Shown here piece by piece: positions 55,231 to 64,000 of a stretch of DNA of 64,000 bases. The position numbers and the translations under genes were made by a program. The DNA comes from Stutzerimonas stutzeri (lineage in GTDB: Bacteria; Pseudomonadota; Gammaproteobacteria; Pseudomonadales; Pseudomonadaceae): NCBI GenBank assembly GCA_002339675.1, contig DDKB01000017.1, positions 522,327 through 586,326 on the forward strand. The letters run 5' to 3'. Position 1 is the stretch's first letter, and each line of letters starts with the position of its first letter. Under the pieces are notes generated by a model. That model ran no database searches. It was given only the letters and a program-made list of their open reading frames with translations, and was not told the DNA's origin.

Positions 55231-56412
55231 ATGCCGTTCGATCTCGCTTCACGTCTCGCCGAGCGCCGCGCGGCCCATCTCTATCGCCATCGCCCATTGC
55301 TGGAAACACCGCAGCAGCCGGAGGTGACGGTCGATGGCGAACCGTTGTTGGCGTTCTGCTCCAACGACTACCTGGGCCTGGCCAGTCACCCCGAGGTGAT
55401 CCGCGCCATGCGGCAGGGCGCCGAGCGCTGGGGCGTGGGCGGCGGTGCCTCGCATTTGGTCATGGGGCACAGCACACCGCATCACGAACTCGAAGAGGCG
55501 CTGGCCGAGTTCACCGGTCGACCGCGGGCGCTGCTGTTCTCCACCGGTTATATGGCCAACCTCGCAGCCGTCACCGCGCTGGTGGGGCAGGGCGATACGG
55601 TGCTGGAAGACCGGATCAATCATGCCTCGCTGCTCGACGCCGGCTTGCTCAGCGGCGCGCGCTTCTCCCGTTACTTGCACAACGATGCGGAAAGCTTGGC
55701 GAAGCGCCTGGACAAGGCCGCCGGCGACACGCTGGTGGTCACTGACGGTGTGTTCAGCATGGACGGCGACCTGGCCGACCTGCCGGCGCTGTGTGCCACC
55801 GCGAAGGCACGGGGCGCCTGGATGATGGTCGACGATGCCCATGGCTTCGGCCCGCTGGGAGCGACCGGCGGCGGCATCGTCGAGCATTTCGGACTGGGGA
55901 TGGCTGAGGTGCCGGTACTGGTCGGCACCCTGGGCAAGGCCTTCGGCACCGCCGGCGCCTTTGTGGCCGGCAGCGAGGAGCTGATCGAAACGCTGATCCA
56001 GTTCGCCCGCCCCTACATCTACACCACCAGCCAGCCACCGGCGGTCGCCTGCGCCACCTTGAAAAGCCTGGAGTTGCTGCGCAGCGAGGGCTGGCGCCGC
56101 GAGCACCTGAACCGCCTCATTGCGCGTTTTCGCGCGGGTGCAGCCGAGATCGGGCTGACCCTGATGGACAGTCCGACGCCGATCCAGCCGATCCTGGTTG
56201 GCAGCAGTGAACGCGCCCTGAAGCTGTCCGCTGCGTTGCGTGAGCGCGGCATTCTGGTCGGTGCCATCCGCCCGCCCACCGTACCGGCCGGCAGTGCACG
56301 GCTGCGCGTAACCTTCAGTGCGTCGCACAGCGAGGCGCAGTTGGAACGACTGCTGGCGGTTCTGGCCGAATGCTGGAATCGATTGGCCGAGGAGCCTGAA
56401 GCGGATGCATGA
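55231..56412 (+). CDS. bioF: 8-Amino-7-oxononanoate synthase
   Basis: 393 residues, PLP-dependent alpha-oxoamine synthase. Seen: FCSNDYLGLASHPEVI, GGGASHLVMGHSTPHHELE, MMVDDAHGFGPLGATGGG and the PLP lysine in VGTLGKAFGTAGAFV. It condenses pimeloyl-ACP with alanine to form KAPA. Its stop overlaps the bioH start. Confidence 0.97.
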   Translation: MPFDLASRLAERRAAHLYRHRPLLETPQQPEVTVDGEPLLAFCSNDYLGLASHPEVIRAMRQGAERWGVGGGASHLVMGHSTPHHELEEALAEFTGRPRALLFSTGYMANLAAVTALVGQGDTVLEDRINHASLLDAGLLSGARFSRYLHNDAESLAKRLDKAAGDTLVVTDGVFSMDGDLADLPALCATAKARGAWMMVDDAHGFGPLGATGGGIVEHFGLGMAEVPVLVGTLGKAFGTAGAFVAGSEELIETLIQFARPYIYTTSQPPAVACATLKSLELLRSEGWRREHLNRLIARFRAGAAEIGLTLMDSPTPIQPILVGSSERALKLSAALRERGILVGAIRPPTVPAGSARLRVTFSASHSEAQLERLLAVLAECWNRLAEEPEADA

Positions 56413-57127
56413 TCAGCTGATTTTGTTGCCCGGTTGGGCATTTGGTCCGGCTGCGTTGCAGCCGTTGTGCGAGGCGCTGAACGAACAGGCGCCGGCCCTG
56501 CTGGTCCGCATCGAGCCGCTGCCGGAGCTGGCACGGGCCAGCGCCTGGCTCGATGAACTGGATGCGCGCCTGGCGCCTGGCAGCTGGCTGGCCGGCTGGT
56601 CCCTTGGCGGCATGCTGGCCACCCAGCTGGCGGCACGGCGGGTGGATCGTTGCCCGGGGCTGATCACGCTGGCCAGCAACCTCTGCTTCCGGGCGCGCCC
56701 GCAATGGCCGGAGGCTATGGAACCCGAGATCTTCGACGCCTTTGGCGAGGCGTTTCGCCTGGATCCCGAAGAAACCTTGAAACGCTTTCGCATGCTCTGC
56801 AGCCGCGGCGGGTTCGATCCTCGGACGCTTGCGCGCCAGCTGCAGGTCAGCCAGGTGCAGACGTCGGCGGATGTGCTGGGCGCCGGCCTGCAGCTGCTCG
56901 CCGAGCTCGACGGCCGCGACGCTTTGCACGGCTACTTCGGCCCGCACCTGCATCTGTTCGGTGGCAACGACGCATTGGTGCCCGCTGCGGCCTGCGCCGC
57001 CATGCGTCGTTGGATGCCGGGCGCCCAGGCCGAGCTGCTGGAGGGCGCCAGCCACGCGCTGCCGCTTGAGCGCGCTGACGAAGTCGCCGCGCGGATGCTC
57101 GATTTCATGGGCAGCGCGGCGGCATGA
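56405..57127 (+). CDS. bioH: Pimeloyl-ACP methyl ester carboxylesterase
   Basis: 240 residues, alpha/beta-hydrolase. LILLPGWAFGP is near the start, the nucleophile Ser in LAGWSLGGMLA, Asp in FGGNDALVPAA, His in EGASHALPLER. It removes the methyl ester that BioC adds, releasing pimeloyl-ACP for BioF. The start at 56405 overlaps bioF by 8 bases; the stop overlaps the bioC ATG. Confidence 0.93.
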   Translation: MHDQLILLPGWAFGPAALQPLCEALNEQAPALLVRIEPLPELARASAWLDELDARLAPGSWLAGWSLGGMLATQLAARRVDRCPGLITLASNLCFRARPQWPEAMEPEIFDAFGEAFRLDPEETLKRFRMLCSRGGFDPRTLARQLQVSQVQTSADVLGAGLQLLAELDGRDALHGYFGPHLHLFGGNDALVPAAACAAMRRWMPGAQAELLEGASHALPLERADEVAARMLDFMGSAAA

Positions 57128-57927
57128 CCGTTGGCATCGCGCCGGCGCAACAGCCGGACAAGCGCCAGGTCGCGGCGTCGTTTTCACGCGCCGCCGCCAG
57201 TTATGACGCGGTGGCCGACCTGCAGCGTCGCGTCGGCCATGCCCTGCTGGCGCGCCTGCCGGCCGACCTGGCGCCACAGCGCTGGCTCGACCTGGGTTGC
57301 GGCACCGGATATTTCTCCCGGGCGCTGGCGGAGCGGTTTCCGCGCGCCGACGGGCTGGCACTGGACATTGCCGAAGGCATGCTGCGCCATGCTCGTCCGC
57401 GCGGCGGGGCCGGGGCATTTGTCGCCGGGGATGCCGAGCGTTTGCCGCTGCGCGAAGCGTCGGTCGATCTGATCTACTCCAGCCTGGCGCTGCAATGGTG
57501 CGGCGATTTCCAGGCGGTGCTGGGCGAGGCGCGGCGGTTGCTGCGGCCGAGCGGTGTGCTGGCCTTCAGCAGCCTGTGCACCGGCACGCTGCAGGAGCTG
57601 CGGGACAGCTGGCAGGCCGTCGATGGTTTCGCTCATGTCAATCGCTTCCGCCCCTTCGAGACGTACCGATCGCTGTGCGACGGCAGCGGGTTGCGTGTGG
57701 AGCGGCTCGAGGTGCTGCCGGACGTCCTGTACTTTGCTGAACTGCGCCAGCTCACCCATGAGCTCAAGGCGCTCGGCGCGCACAACCTGAATCCTGGCCG
57801 GCCCGGCGGCCTAACCGGCCCGGCAAGGGTGCGTGCGTTGCTCGCCGCCTACGAAGGGTTTCGCACTGCCGAGGGCCTGCCGGCGACCTATCAGGTTGTC
57901 TATGGCGTATTGCGCCGGGAGGAGTAA
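57124..57927 (+). CDS. bioC: Malonyl-ACP O-methyltransferase
   Basis: 267 residues, class I SAM methyltransferase with the BioC N-terminus DKRQVAASFSRAAASYDAVA, SAM motif WLDLGCGTGYFSRAL and DLIYSSLALQWCGDF. It methylates malonyl-ACP to start pimelate synthesis by the fatty acid pathway. The ATGA overlap with bioH supports coupled translation. Confidence 0.95.
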   Translation: MTVGIAPAQQPDKRQVAASFSRAAASYDAVADLQRRVGHALLARLPADLAPQRWLDLGCGTGYFSRALAERFPRADGLALDIAEGMLRHARPRGGAGAFVAGDAERLPLREASVDLIYSSLALQWCGDFQAVLGEARRLLRPSGVLAFSSLCTGTLQELRDSWQAVDGFAHVNRFRPFETYRSLCDGSGLRVERLEVLPDVLYFAELRQLTHELKALGAHNLNPGRPGGLTGPARVRALLAAYEGFRTAEGLPATYQVVYGVLRREE

Positions 57928-57931
57928 CGAC

Positions 57932-58624
57932 ATGCAGGCGTTTTTCGTAACCGGAACCGACACCGAGGTGGGCAAGACCACCGTCGCGGCAGGGCTGCTG
58001 CATGCCGCGCGCCAGGCCGGGCTCAGCACTGCGGCGGCAAAGCCGGTGGCGTCCGGCTGCGAGATGACCACGCAGGGTTTGCGCAACAGCGATGCGTTGG
58101 CGCTGCTCGGCGAATGCACCCTGGCGCTGCAGTACGAGCAGGTCAACCCGCTGGCGTTCGAACCGGCCATCGCCCCCCATCTCGCCGCGCGCGAAGCGGG
58201 GGTCGAGCTGAGCGTGGCCGCGCTGCTCGAGCCGGTCCGGCGTGTGCTTGCCTTGCAGGCCGGGTTTACGCTGGTCGAAGGTGCCGGGGGCTGGCGCGTG
58301 CCGCTGGCTGGTACGCAGGCGCTTTCGGACCTGGCCATTGCGCTCGGACTGCCGGCGGTGCTGGTGGTCGGGGTGCGCCTCGGCTGCATCAATCACGCGC
58401 TGCTGACGGCCGAGGCGATTCAGCGTGACGGGCTGCTACTGGCAGGCTGGGTCGCCAACATTGTCGAACCGGCGACGTCCCGGTTGCAGGACAACCTCAC
58501 GACGCTGGCTGAGCGCTTGCCGGCGCCCTGTCTCGGCCAGGTGCCGCGGCTGCCGTCAGCCAGCCCGAGCGCAGTCGCCCCGTTTCTCGACCTCCAGCCG
58601 CTGCGCGACTGGCGCATTCGGTAA
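57932..58624 (+). CDS. bioD: Dethiobiotin synthetase
   Basis: 230 residues. P-loop FFVTGTDTEVGKTTVAAGL, AAKPVASGCE, VEGAGGWRVPL and VGVRLGCINHALLTAEAI. It closes the ureido ring using CO2 and ATP. The start at 57932 has GGGAGGAG upstream and lies 4 bases after the bioC stop. Last bio gene here; bioA is not in this operon, as is usual in pseudomonads. Confidence 0.96.
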   Translation: MQAFFVTGTDTEVGKTTVAAGLLHAARQAGLSTAAAKPVASGCEMTTQGLRNSDALALLGECTLALQYEQVNPLAFEPAIAPHLAAREAGVELSVAALLEPVRRVLALQAGFTLVEGAGGWRVPLAGTQALSDLAIALGLPAVLVVGVRLGCINHALLTAEAIQRDGLLLAGWVANIVEPATSRLQDNLTTLAERLPAPCLGQVPRLPSASPSAVAPFLDLQPLRDWRIR

Positions 58625-58715
58625 TAACCGCGCGCTGCTTATAGCGACCTGAAACTGGCGCCAGCGGAACGGCTCTGCTTCAATGGTGGCCAGATGATTT
58701 CGGAGCCCTCGAACC

Positions 58716-58973
58716 ATGCAGATCAACAGCAGCCTCCTCTCCGCCGGCCTCGATGCTTACCAGGCCGGCCAGCAGCGCGTCGACCGGGCGAGTGTCGGCA
58801 TCGCTGATCTGAACCTGCCGGCGGTCGAACGCTCGCAGGCCGTGTCCGACAGCGTCGAACTGACCGACGAGCTGGTGCAGATGAGGGTCGGTGAGCACCA
58901 GGCCAAGGCGGGCGCGCGCCTGCTGGAGACCGCCGATGACGTGCTCGGTACGCTGATCAACACCACCGCCTGA
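58716..58973 (+). CDS. Small protein resembling flagellar rod/hook termini
   Basis: 85 residues. The C-terminus (VELTDELVQMRVGEHQAKAG, then ARLLETADDVLGTLINT) closely follows the FlgG/FlgE C-terminal helix pattern. The N-terminus (INSSLLSAGLDAYQAGQQRV) resembles the rod/hook N-terminal helix. The large middle domains of true rod proteins are missing. A gene of this size lies between bioD and the acyl-CoA dehydrogenase in P. aeruginosa, as I recall. Function unknown; it could join or cap an axial structure, or be a degenerate relic kept for another use. Confidence 0.75.
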   Translation: MQINSSLLSAGLDAYQAGQQRVDRASVGIADLNLPAVERSQAVSDSVELTDELVQMRVGEHQAKAGARLLETADDVLGTLINTTA

Positions 58974-59077
58974 TCCCTCCGCCATCGGCCATTCGTGCCG
59001 ATGGCTTGCCCTTTCCCGGGCGATTACTTCCCTCTCGACAACCCAACGATGCCGACGAACGGCGTCCCGCTCGCGGC

Positions 59078-59106
59078 TTGACATCGTTCAGGCCTAAACG
59101 TATGTT
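59078..59106 (+). promoter_or_regulatory. Sigma-70 promoter of the first FadE-type gene
   Basis: TTGACA (59078-59083), a 17-base spacer and TATGTT (59101-59106): a near-ideal housekeeping promoter about 110 bases before the start codon. Confidence 0.75.
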
Positions 59107-59107
59107 T

Positions 59108-59121
59108 CAAACGCCTGTTTG
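59108..59121. promoter_or_regulatory. PsrA-type operator overlapping the transcription start
   Basis: CAAAC-GCCT-GTTTG fits the published PsrA consensus (G/C)AAAC-N2-4-GTTT(G/C). It begins one base after the -10 hexamer and so covers the likely +1, where a TetR-type repressor responsive to long-chain acyl ligands would block transcription. Confidence 0.65.
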
Positions 59122-59214
59122 ACCTGCCGGGGCTATGCCGGATGGTCCATTCCAATCAAGCGTGACCGACCCGCCGGTCACCTGAATCAAGAACCCACCG
59201 CTGAGGTTTACGCT

Positions 59215-61020
59215 ATGCCTGACTACAAGGCCCCCTTGCGCGATATTCGCTTTGTACGTGACGAACTGCTCGGCTACGAAGCGCACTACCAAAGCCTTCC
59301 GGGTTGTGAAGACGCCACCCCGGACATGGTCAATGCCATTCTTGATGAAGGCGCCAAGTTCTGTGAGCAGGTGATCGCTCCCCTGAACCGCGTGGGTGAC
59401 ATTGAAGGCTGCACCTGGAGCGAAAGCGGCGTGAAGACGCCCACTGGCTTCAAAGAGGCCTATCAGCAGTTCGTCGAAGGCGGCTGGCCGAGCCTGGCCC
59501 ATGACGTCGAGCACGGTGGCCAGGGTCTGCCGGAATCGCTGGGCATGGCCATCAGCGAAATGGTCGGCGAAGCCAACTGGTCGTGGGGCATGTACCCGGG
59601 CCTATCCCACGGCGCGATGAACACCCTGCACGAGCACGGCACCCCCGAGCAGCAGCAGACCTACCTGACCAAGCTGGTTTCCGGCGAGTGGACCGGCACC
59701 ATGTGCCTGACCGAGCCGCATTGCGGCACCGACCTGGGCATGCTGCGCACCAAGGCCGAACCGCAGGCCGACGGCAGCTACAAGGTGTCTGGCACCAAGA
59801 TCTTCATTTCCGCTGGCGAACACGACATGGCCGACAACATCGTCCATATCGTGCTGGCTCGCCTGCCCGATGCACCGCAAGGCACCAAGGGCATTTCGCT
59901 GTTCATCGTGCCGAAATTCCTGCCGAACGCCGAAGGCGGCGTGGGCGAGCGTAACGGTGTGTCCTGTGGCTCGCTCGAGCACAAGATGGGCATCCACGGC
60001 AACGCGACTTGCGTGATGAACTTCGACGGCGCCACCGGCTTTCTGATCGGTCCGCCGAACAAGGGCCTGAACTGCATGTTCACCTTCATGAACACGGCGC
60101 GTCTGGGTACTGCTCTGCAGGGCCTGGCCCATGCCGAGATCGGCTTCCAGGGCGGCATCAAGTACGCGCGTGAGCGTCTGCAGATGCGTTCGCTGACCGG
60201 TCCGAAAGCGCCGGAAAAGGCCGCGGATCCGATCATCGTGCATCCGGACGTGCGTCGCATGCTGCTGACCATGAAGGCCTTCGCCGAAGGCAACCGGGCA
60301 ATGCTGTACTTCGCCGCCAAGCAGGTCGATATCGTCCAGCGCAGCAATGACGAAGAGCAGCGCAAGGCCGCCGACGCAATGCTGGCGTTCCTGACCCCGA
60401 TCGCCAAGGCGTTCATGACCGAAGTCGGCTTCGAAGCGGCCAACCACGGCGTGCAGATCTACGGCGGCCACGGCTTCATCGCCGAGTGGGGTATGGAGCA
60501 GAACGTTCGCGATAGCCGCATCTCTTGCCTGTACGAAGGCACCACCGGCATCCAGGCACTCGACCTGCTGGGCCGTAAGGTGCTGATGACCCAGGGCGAG
60601 GCGCTGAAAGGCTTCACCAAGGTCGTGCACAAGTTCTGCCAGGCCAACGAAGGCAACGAGGCGGTCAAGCAGTTCGTCGAGCCGCTGGCCAAGCTGAACA
60701 AGGAGTGGGGCGACTTGACCATGAAGGTCGGTATGGCCGCGATGAAGAACCGCGAGGAAGTCGGTGCCGCTTCGGTGGATTACCTGATGTACTGCGGTTA
60801 TGCCTGCCTGGCCTACTTCTGGGCCGACATGGCGCGCCTGGCGTCGGAGAAGATTGCCGCCGGTGAAGACGCAGACGGCTTCTACACCGCCAAGGTGCAG
60901 ACCGCGCGCTTCTACTTCCAGCGCATCCTGCCGCGTACCCGTACGCACGTCGAGGCCATGCTGTCCGGTGCTGACAACCTGATGGACATGGACGAGGCGC
61001 ACTTCGAACTGGCTTACTGA
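59215..61020 (+). CDS. Acyl-CoA dehydrogenase, FadE type (first of pair)
   Basis: 601 residues. MPDYKAPLRDIRFVRDELLG is followed by the ACAD core: GTMCLTEPHCGTDLGMLRTK, VSGTKIFISAGEHDMADNIV, EHKMGIHGNATCVMNFDGAT, IYGGHGFIAEWGMEQNVRDS and YEGTTGIQALDLLGRKVL. A C-terminal helical extension of about 150 residues follows. It starts fatty acid beta-oxidation with FAD, giving electrons to ETF. I believe the P. aeruginosa counterpart after the bio operon is PA0506 (called FadE1). The start at 59215 fits homologues; no perfect ribosome site is seen (GAGGT nine bases upstream). A strong terminator follows. Confidence 0.96.
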   Translation: MPDYKAPLRDIRFVRDELLGYEAHYQSLPGCEDATPDMVNAILDEGAKFCEQVIAPLNRVGDIEGCTWSESGVKTPTGFKEAYQQFVEGGWPSLAHDVEHGGQGLPESLGMAISEMVGEANWSWGMYPGLSHGAMNTLHEHGTPEQQQTYLTKLVSGEWTGTMCLTEPHCGTDLGMLRTKAEPQADGSYKVSGTKIFISAGEHDMADNIVHIVLARLPDAPQGTKGISLFIVPKFLPNAEGGVGERNGVSCGSLEHKMGIHGNATCVMNFDGATGFLIGPPNKGLNCMFTFMNTARLGTALQGLAHAEIGFQGGIKYARERLQMRSLTGPKAPEKAADPIIVHPDVRRMLLTMKAFAEGNRAMLYFAAKQVDIVQRSNDEEQRKAADAMLAFLTPIAKAFMTEVGFEAANHGVQIYGGHGFIAEWGMEQNVRDSRISCLYEGTTGIQALDLLGRKVLMTQGEALKGFTKVVHKFCQANEGNEAVKQFVEPLAKLNKEWGDLTMKVGMAAMKNREEVGAASVDYLMYCGYACLAYFWADMARLASEKIAAGEDADGFYTAKVQTARFYFQRILPRTRTHVEAMLSGADNLMDMDEAHFELAY

Positions 61021-61041
61021 GGCTCGTTCGGCTGGTGAAGG

Positions 61042-61068
61042 AACCGCTGCTCCGGCAGCGGTTTTTTT
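61042..61068 (+). terminator. Rho-independent terminator after the first FadE-type gene
   Basis: ACCGCTGC-TCCG-GCAGCGGT stem-loop followed by a run of seven T. It starts 22 bases after the stop codon. Confidence 0.92.
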
Positions 61069-61134
61069 ATGGAGCGAGCGCTCCGGTCCCGTCTTTGCAG
61101 ATCCCGGGTGAAGCTGTCATCGAGTGCAGGCAAA

Positions 61135-62472
61135 ATGCCTGCTTTCCTTCTGGTCGCCGATGGAACTCTCGTGCCACGCCCGAGCCCTGCACGCTTCAGT
61201 CATTTCCACGCACCGCTGGCACTGCTGGCGGGCGGCCTGATGGCGGCCCGCCAGCCGCAGCTGAACGAGTTCTTTACCTCCCTGTTCAACGTGCTGCCCA
61301 CCGTGCTGCTCCTGCTTGGCGGCGTGCTCTGCATCGCCTATGCCCGCCTGCGCGAGACCTGTTTGCTGCTGATCGTCTACCTCATCTATTTCCTGCTCGA
61401 CAACCAGGTCGATCAGTACCGGCTGACCGGCGTGCCGGCCCCCGAGGCGGCGCTGATTTTCCATCTGTGCAGCCTGCTGCTGCCGGTGCTCTTCGGCCTG
61501 TATGCGCTCTGGTACGAACGGGCGCATCTGCTCCAGGACGGCCTGGCTCGGCTGGCCGTGCTGTTTCTCGTGGTGGTGCTGAGTTTTGCCCTGGCGCGCC
61601 GCTTTCCGAATGCCACCCTCGGCTGGCTGGCCGAGGTGCGCTGGCCGTCCCTGCAGGCGCGTTGGCTGCCGCTGATCCAGCTTGCCTACCCGCTGTTTCT
61701 TGCGGCGCTGCTGGCGTTGCTGGTGCAGTACTGGCGCCGCCCGCGGCCGGTGCACGCCGCGCAACTGCTGGCGCTGGTCGGCCTGCTGCTGATGCTGCCC
61801 CAGGTGTTCAATCGCCCCGGCGCGCTCAACGTGTTGAGCAGCCTGACGATGATGATGCTGGTCGTCGCGGTGGCTCAGGAGGCCTACCAGATGGCCTTTC
61901 GTGACGAGCTGACCGGTCTGCCCGGCCGGCGCGCCTTGAACGAGCGCCTGCAGCGCCTCGGCCGGCAATATGTGATCGCCATGGCCGATGTCGATCGCTT
62001 CAAGGCATTCAACGACACCCACGGGCATGACGTCGGCGACGAGGTGCTGCGCCTGGTGGCCAGCCGCTTGCGCAAGGTGGGCGGCGGTGGGCGGGCCTAC
62101 CGCTATGGTGGCGAGGAGTTCGCGCTGGTGTTTCCCGGGCGCGATTTGGCGCACTGCCTGCCGCATCTCGAAGCGGTCCGCCAGGCAGTCGAGCATTACC
62201 CGCTGCAGTTGCGTGATCGGGCGAGCCGTCCCAAGGATGCGGAGCAGGGGAGGCGCCGGCGTGGTTCCAGTGCGGCGACCAGCGTATCGGTCACCATCAG
62301 CATCGGTGTCGCGGAACGCCAGCTGAGCCAGCGCAACCCGGAAGCGGTCATCAAGCAGGCCGACCAGGCGCTTTACAGCGCCAAGCACGCAGGGCGCAAT
62401 TGCGTCCGTTCGCAGGACGACACCCGGCGTGGAGCGGTGCGAACCGGCAAGCGGACCGCCGCCGATGGCTGA
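61135..62472 (+). CDS. Membrane-bound diguanylate cyclase (GGDEF domain)
   Basis: About 445 residues. The N-terminal half has about six hydrophobic helices (VLPTVLLLLGGVLCIAYA; LIVYLIYFLLDNQ; LFLVVVLSFALARRF; ALVGLLLMLPQVF). A GGDEF domain starts at FRDELTGLPGRRALNERL, with ADVDRFKAFNDTHGHDVGDE and the active-site YRYGGEEFALVFPG. The inhibitory RxxD site before GGEEF is absent, so product inhibition should be weak. It makes c-di-GMP at the inner membrane. The start is uncertain: the ATG at 61135 is used, and a GTG at 61171 is equally possible. It lies between two FadE-type genes. Confidence 0.88.
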   Translation: MPAFLLVADGTLVPRPSPARFSHFHAPLALLAGGLMAARQPQLNEFFTSLFNVLPTVLLLLGGVLCIAYARLRETCLLLIVYLIYFLLDNQVDQYRLTGVPAPEAALIFHLCSLLLPVLFGLYALWYERAHLLQDGLARLAVLFLVVVLSFALARRFPNATLGWLAEVRWPSLQARWLPLIQLAYPLFLAALLALLVQYWRRPRPVHAAQLLALVGLLLMLPQVFNRPGALNVLSSLTMMMLVVAVAQEAYQMAFRDELTGLPGRRALNERLQRLGRQYVIAMADVDRFKAFNDTHGHDVGDEVLRLVASRLRKVGGGGRAYRYGGEEFALVFPGRDLAHCLPHLEAVRQAVEHYPLQLRDRASRPKDAEQGRRRRGSSAATSVSVTISIGVAERQLSQRNPEAVIKQADQALYSAKHAGRNCVRSQDDTRRGAVRTGKRTAADG

Positions 62473-62575
62473 AGTTATGACGGCGCATTCATCGGCTGCA
62501 ATGTGATGGCGAGTGGGTCGATCAGCCAGTAGCGTGCCCGGCACAACCTGCACGCTGTGCGTTCCGGAGAACGAT

Positions 62576-64000
<1,425 letters not shown>

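Overview
This 64-kb window is GC-rich chromosomal DNA from a pseudomonad. The gene set (bioBFHCD, glcB, SelO/MscK/antiporter block, paired FadE-type acyl-CoA dehydrogenases, H1-type Hcp/VgrG) and the REP-like hairpins fit Pseudomonas sensu lato. A complete zeaxanthin-glucoside carotenoid cluster suggests a yellow-pigmented lineage of the P. stutzeri (Stutzerimonas) kind; the species is inference. I saw no rRNA, tRNA, CRISPR array, integrase or transposase.

Layout. 1-5.1 kb: partial porin-like gene, chemoreceptor, malate synthase G and a GcvR-like ACT protein. 5.1-12.8 kb: RarD permease, then genes linked to desiccation, osmotic or membrane stress: a dehydrogenase translationally coupled to trehalase, an NfeD-slipin-LEA14-like lipoprotein operon, a metallo-beta-lactamase-fold hydrolase and two tiny membrane proteins, one of the Pmp3/YqaE family. 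13.0-19.1 kb: a signalling unit of a large hybrid kinase with three receiver domains, CheR, a receiver-less CheB and a second receiver-kinase. 19.1-25.7 kb: an ABC importer operon carrying two signal-less phosphatases, with a divergent GntR/UTRA regulator and a cluster of CTAG-centred palindromes between them. 25.8-33.2 kb: an orphan type VI secretion island (hcp, vgrG, VasX-like effector, AT-rich membrane protein) with a sigma-54-like promoter. 33.5-42.2 kb: a housekeeping block (SelO, MscK, K+/H+ antiporter, acyl-CoA dehydrogenase).

42.3-49.9 kb: carotenoid cluster, with crtE divergent from fni-crtX-crtY-crtI-crtB and crtZ convergent. Together these would convert IPP/DMAPP through GGPP, phytoene, lycopene, beta-carotene and zeaxanthin to its glucoside. 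The crtE/fni gap holds TGTAC-type palindromes, the kind of site expected for a MerR/CarH-type regulator. 49.9-53.2 kb: flavin oxidoreductase, RlmJ and SrkA kinase, with repeat hairpins between rlmJ and srkA. 53.3-58.6 kb: ComF divergent from bioB-bioF-bioH-bioC-bioD, with a strong BirA-operator match between comF and bioB. 58.7-64 kb: a flagellar-rod-like mini-protein, then two FadE-type acyl-CoA dehydrogenases separated by a membrane diguanylate cyclase; the first has a sigma-70 promoter overlapped by a PsrA-type box, and the second runs off the window.

The most interesting items are the T6SS island (including an apparent in-frame repeat insertion in vgrG), the phosphatase-bearing importer with its palindromes, the carotenoid control region, and the BirA and PsrA sites. 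All regulatory-site calls were made by eye and are hypotheses.
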